From NCBI GenBank assembly GCA_000431135.1, contig HF987893.1:69195-77199 (forward strand): 8,005 nt of DNA, in the 5' to 3' direction. Source of the DNA: Clostridium sp. CAG:590. GTDB taxonomy: Bacteria > Bacillota > Clostridia > Lachnospirales > Lachnospiraceae. Position 1 is the stretch's first letter. Every line of letters starts with the position of its first letter. A program made the translations under genes and the position numbers. The notes beneath the pieces were generated by a model. It had not been told where the DNA came from. It made no database searches and saw only the letters and a list, made by a program, of their open reading frames with translations. Below are positions 5,305 through 8,005 of this stretch, piece by piece.

Positions 5305-6390
5305 TTATTCTGCAACCCGATCGATGACTGCACCACCAAGCACTATGTCTCCATCATAGAATACAACAGCCTGTCCCGGTGTAATGGCCCGTACCGGTTC
5401 TTCAAACTTGCAAAGTACCGTATCCTCATCCACCATCCTGATCCGGCAAGGTGCCCCTTTATGGGAATAACGGATCTTGGCTGTCACTTCTCTTTCTCCA
5501 TCTAATGATTCAACAGACATCAGGTTCACCTTGCTTGCATACAGGCTGTCATGAAACGTATCCAAATTACTTCCAATCACAACCTCGTTCGTATCCGGAC
5601 GGATATCGACTACAAACACCGGACTTCCCATAGAAAGACCAAGTCCCTTCCGCTGCCCGATCGTATAATGAATGATTCCCTTGTGTGTACCAAGTATATT
5701 ACCATCTAAATCCACAAAATTTCCTTTTGGAAATGTCTTACCGGATTCCCGTTCGATGTAACCAGCATAATCATTATCCGGAATGAAACAAATCTCCTGA
5801 CTGTCCGGCTTATTTGCGATCAATAATCCAATCTTAGCCGCGATCTCACGAATCTGTTCTTTCTCATACTCACCAACCGGCATCAGTGTATGCGCCAGTT
5901 GTTCCTGTGTCAGATTATACAATGCATACGTCTGATCCTTCCGGTCTGTTGCTGACTTCTTCAAGGCATATCTTCCGTTATCAAGCTGTACCACTCTGGC
6001 GTAATGTCCGGTCGCAATATAATCACATCCTAACTCTCTGGCACGATAAAGCAGTGCTTCCCATTTCACGTAACGGTTACATGCAATACACGGATTGGGA
6101 GTTCTGGCATGCATATACTCATCCATAAAATAGTCAATCACATTCTCTTTGAATTCACGCTTGAAATTGAGAACATAATACGGAATGCCCAACCGGTCAG
6201 CAACCCGTCTGGCATCATCCACAGCAGACAATCCGCAACATCCACCATTTTCTGCCTGTGCAAGCGGATCTTCATCCTGCCAGATCTGCATCGTTACACC
6301 AATCACATCATATCCCTGTTCTTTTAACAGATAAGCTGCTACCGAAGAATCCACTCCTCCCGACATGCCAACTGCAACTTTTTTCTTCAT
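5305..6390 (-). CDS. mnmA: tRNA-specific 2-thiouridylase MnmA
   Basis: Adenylates and then thiolates uridine 34 of the Lys, Glu and Gln tRNAs, using sulfur relayed from a cysteine desulfurase. It has 361 residues, the normal length. The PP-loop ATP-binding motif SGGVDSSV is at 10-17. The two catalytic cysteines are Cys101 in TPNPCIACN and Cys201 in SQEICFIPD. TGHYAR (127-132) and HYTIGQRKGLG (241-251) are family signatures. C104 makes the first cysteine part of a CxxC, as in many clostridial forms. The central tRNA-binding and C-terminal beta-barrel domains appear complete, ending in PGQAVVFYDGDIVLGGAVI. It starts six bases after the Fe-S scaffold gene, and its ribosome site GAGGAG lies inside the 3' end of that gene. 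The neighbouring desulfurase is the natural sulfur donor. Confidence 0.97.
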   Translation of the reverse strand: MKKKVAVGMSGGVDSSVAAYLLKEQGYDVIGVTMQIWQDEDPLAQAENGGCCGLSAVDDARRVADRLGIPYYVLNFKREFKENVIDYFMDEYMHARTPNPCIACNRYVKWEALLYRARELGCDYIATGHYARVVQLDNGRYALKKSATDRKDQTYALYNLTQEQLAHTLMPVGEYEKEQIREIAAKIGLLIANKPDSQEICFIPDNDYAGYIERESGKTFPKGNFVDLDGNILGTHKGIIHYTIGQRKGLGLSMGSPVFVVDIRPDTNEVVIGSNLDTFHDSLYASKVNLMSVESLDGEREVTAKIRYSHKGAPCRIRMVDEDTVLCKFEEPVRAITPGQAVVFYDGDIVLGGAVIDRVAE

Positions 6391-6396
6391 ATCAGT

Positions 6397-6834
6397 TTAA
6401 TACTCCTCTTCTTCTTCCCCTTCACTGATATCATTCTTCGGCTTTGATAAGCCTTCAATCTTAATTCCGTTCTTCTCACAGTAATCCCAGAGTGCTGCAT
6501 GAATCGCTTCCTCTGCTAACAAAGAACAATGAACCTTGACCGGCGGAAGTCCGTCCAACGCTTCCATAACTGCCTTATTCGTAACCTCTAAAGCTTCGTA
6601 TATACTCTTACCCTTCACAAGTTCGGTTGCCATAGAACTGGTTGCAACCGCTGCCCCACATCCAAATGTCTTAAATTTCACATCACGGATGATCTGGTTC
6701 TCATCAATATCAAAATAGATTCTCATAATGTCTCCGCACTTTGCATTACCGACGGTGCCGACACCACTTGCATTTTCTATCTCACCCATATTTCTTGGAT
6801 TCGTAAAATGATCCATAACTTTTTCACTGTACAT
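6397..6834 (-). CDS. nifU: Fe-S cluster assembly scaffold, IscU/NifU N-terminal type
   Basis: Scaffold on which [2Fe-2S] or [4Fe-4S] clusters are built from cysteine-derived sulfur before transfer to target enzymes. It has 145 residues. The three conserved cluster ligands are present: Cys33 with Asp35 in AKCGD, Cys59 in FGCGAAVATSS and Cys103 in KVHCSLLAEEA. There is no C-terminal Nfu domain, so this is the short form common in Clostridia. The chain ends in an unusual acidic tail, EGEEEEEY (138-145). The start is set by GGAGGA six bases upstream. It lies 30 bases after the desulfurase gene and 6 before mnmA. The names iscU and nifU are both used for such proteins. The gene context and lack of a visible HscA/HscB fit the NifS/NifU-like clostridial operon. 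Confidence 0.95.
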   Translation of the reverse strand: MYSEKVMDHFTNPRNMGEIENASGVGTVGNAKCGDIMRIYFDIDENQIIRDVKFKTFGCGAAVATSSMATELVKGKSIYEALEVTNKAVMEALDGLPPVKVHCSLLAEEAIHAALWDYCEKNGIKIEGLSKPKNDISEGEEEEEY

Positions 6835-6864
6835 AATCGTTCCTCCGTTTTCTATAATTTGGGA

Positions 6865-8005
6865 TTATTTATTCTTCTTCACAAAGTCCTCATATAATGG
6901 AGACATTGCACGCAGCTTTGTTACAATTTCTTTGATCTGATCTGCTACATAGTCCATCTCTTCCATCGTATTTTCTTCGCCTAACGTCATACGCAAAGAA
7001 CCATGTGCAATCTCATGCGGCAGACCGATTGCAAGCAATACATGAGATGGATCTAACGAACCAGAAGTACATGCAGATCCGGAAGATGCACAGATTCCCT
7101 TCATGTCTAACATAATGAGCATAGATTCACCTTCAATGAACTGAAAACTGATATTCACATTGTTTGGAAGTCTCTTTGTGCGATGTCCATTCAATCTTGC
7201 ATATGGAACCTCTGCCAATAACCGGTCGATCAGATGATCTCTCATGGCGGTCTCTTTCTTCGTTCTCTCTTCCATTGTTGCAAATGCAATCTCAACTGCC
7301 TTTGCCAGACCAACGATTCCGGTTACATTCTCTGTACCGGCACGTCTTGAACGTTCCTGTGCACCACCATGTATAAAGCTTCTCAACTTAAGACCGGTAC
7401 GGATGTATAAGAATCCAATTCCCTTTGGACCATTCAACTTATGTCCGCTGGCACTTAACATATCAATATGATACTCATCTACATCAATCGGTACCTGGCC
7501 ATATGCCTGTACCGCATCTGTATGGAAAATGATTCCATGCTCATGTGCAATTTTCCCAATCTCCTTGATCGGCTCAATCGTTCCAATCTCATTATTGGCA
7601 AACATAACAGAGATCAGGATTGTATCCGGACGAATGGCAGCCTTTAGCTGGTCTAACTTAACAATACCATTCTCATCAACATCTAAGTATGTCACCTCAA
7701 ATCCACGCTGTTCCAAATACTGTGCAGTATGCAAAATAGCATGATGTTCAATCTTTGTGGTAATAATATGCTTGCCCTTAGAAGCATAAGCCTCAGCAGT
7801 TGCTTTCAACGCCCAGTTATCCGACTCTGAACCGCCTGCCGTAAAATATATTTCGTTGCTCTTTGCATTCAGACTGTTTGCAATCACGTCACGACACTGT
7901 GTGATCACCGCCTTATTCTGCTGAGAAAATGTATATACACTTGATGGATTCCCAAATTTCTCCGTAAAATACGGAAGCATTGCCTCCACAGCTTCCGGTC
8001 TTGCC
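6865..8005 (-). CDS. nifS: Cysteine desulfurase, NifS/IscS type, 5' end outside window
   Basis: PLP enzyme that converts cysteine to alanine and passes the sulfur as a persulfide to the scaffold and to MnmA. The reading frame is open to the right edge. The residues before the first visible Met read ARPEAVEAM, matching the family's N-terminal region, so about 379 residues are visible and roughly the first 10-20 are missing. Counting from position 7989, EHHA (81-84) stacks on PLP, HTDAVQ is at 156-161, and Lys184 in SASGHKLNGPKG binds PLP. The catalytic Cys307 lies in SSGSACTSGS, and RMTLGEEN is near the end. The loop around the catalytic Cys is of the longer IscS/NifS (group I) type rather than SufS. 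Gene order nifS-nifU-mnmA explains its two uses. Any promoter or iscR-like regulator would lie outside the window. Confidence 0.96.
   Translation of the reverse strand, partial: ARPEAVEAMLPYFTEKFGNPSSVYTFSQQNKAVITQCRDVIANSLNAKSNEIYFTAGGSESDNWALKATAEAYASKGKHIITTKIEHHAILHTAQYLEQRGFEVTYLDVDENGIVKLDQLKAAIRPDTILISVMFANNEIGTIEPIKEIGKIAHEHGIIFHTDAVQAYGQVPIDVDEYHIDMLSASGHKLNGPKGIGFLYIRTGLKLRSFIHGGAQERSRRAGTENVTGIVGLAKAVEIAFATMEERTKKETAMRDHLIDRLLAEVPYARLNGHRTKRLPNNVNISFQFIEGESMLIMLDMKGICASSGSACTSGSLDPSHVLLAIGLPHEIAHGSLRMTLGEENTMEEMDYVADQIKEIVTKLRAMSPLYEDFVKKNK

Overview
All genes in this window lie on the minus strand, so gene order runs from high to low coordinates. The sequence looks chromosomal and low-to-moderate GC, with strong AGGAGG-type ribosome binding sites, short intergenic gaps and a clostridial NifS/NifU/MnmA arrangement. 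This suggests an anaerobic Firmicute of the Clostridia, most likely a Lachnospiraceae-type gut bacterium. That placement comes from gene style and order, not from a database match. No RNA gene, mobile element or CRISPR array was seen, and no gene-free stretch exceeds about 145 bases.

Region 1 (8005 to 5305) is a sulfur-transfer operon: a cysteine desulfurase (NifS/IscS, 5' end outside the window), an IscU/NifU-type Fe-S scaffold, and the tRNA 2-thiouridylase MnmA. The desulfurase can supply sulfur both to the scaffold and to MnmA.

Region 2 (5299 to 2808) is the least ordinary part. It holds a likely promoter with a PerR/Fur-family-like box over its -10. Next comes a COG0523 (CobW/G3E) metallochaperone-type GTPase with a natural histidine-rich tandem repeat. 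It is followed by a second, divergent CobW-like P-loop protein that has lost the CxCC metal motif and appears joined to a YcgQ/TIGR03943-like C-terminal domain. Last is a small, helical, probably coiled-coil protein. The close spacing suggests one three-gene transcription unit, perhaps for metal (zinc?) handling; the metal and the function are inference.

Region 3 (2803 to 1) is the start of a type II fatty-acid synthesis operon: fabH, fabD and fabG, with the fabG 3' end outside the window. It is led by a fully consensus promoter (TTGACA, 17-bp spacer, TATAAT). A palindrome covers the -35, and a 17-bp-stem hairpin followed by four T lies almost at the predicted transcription start. This could be an attenuator, a terminator for region 2, or both.
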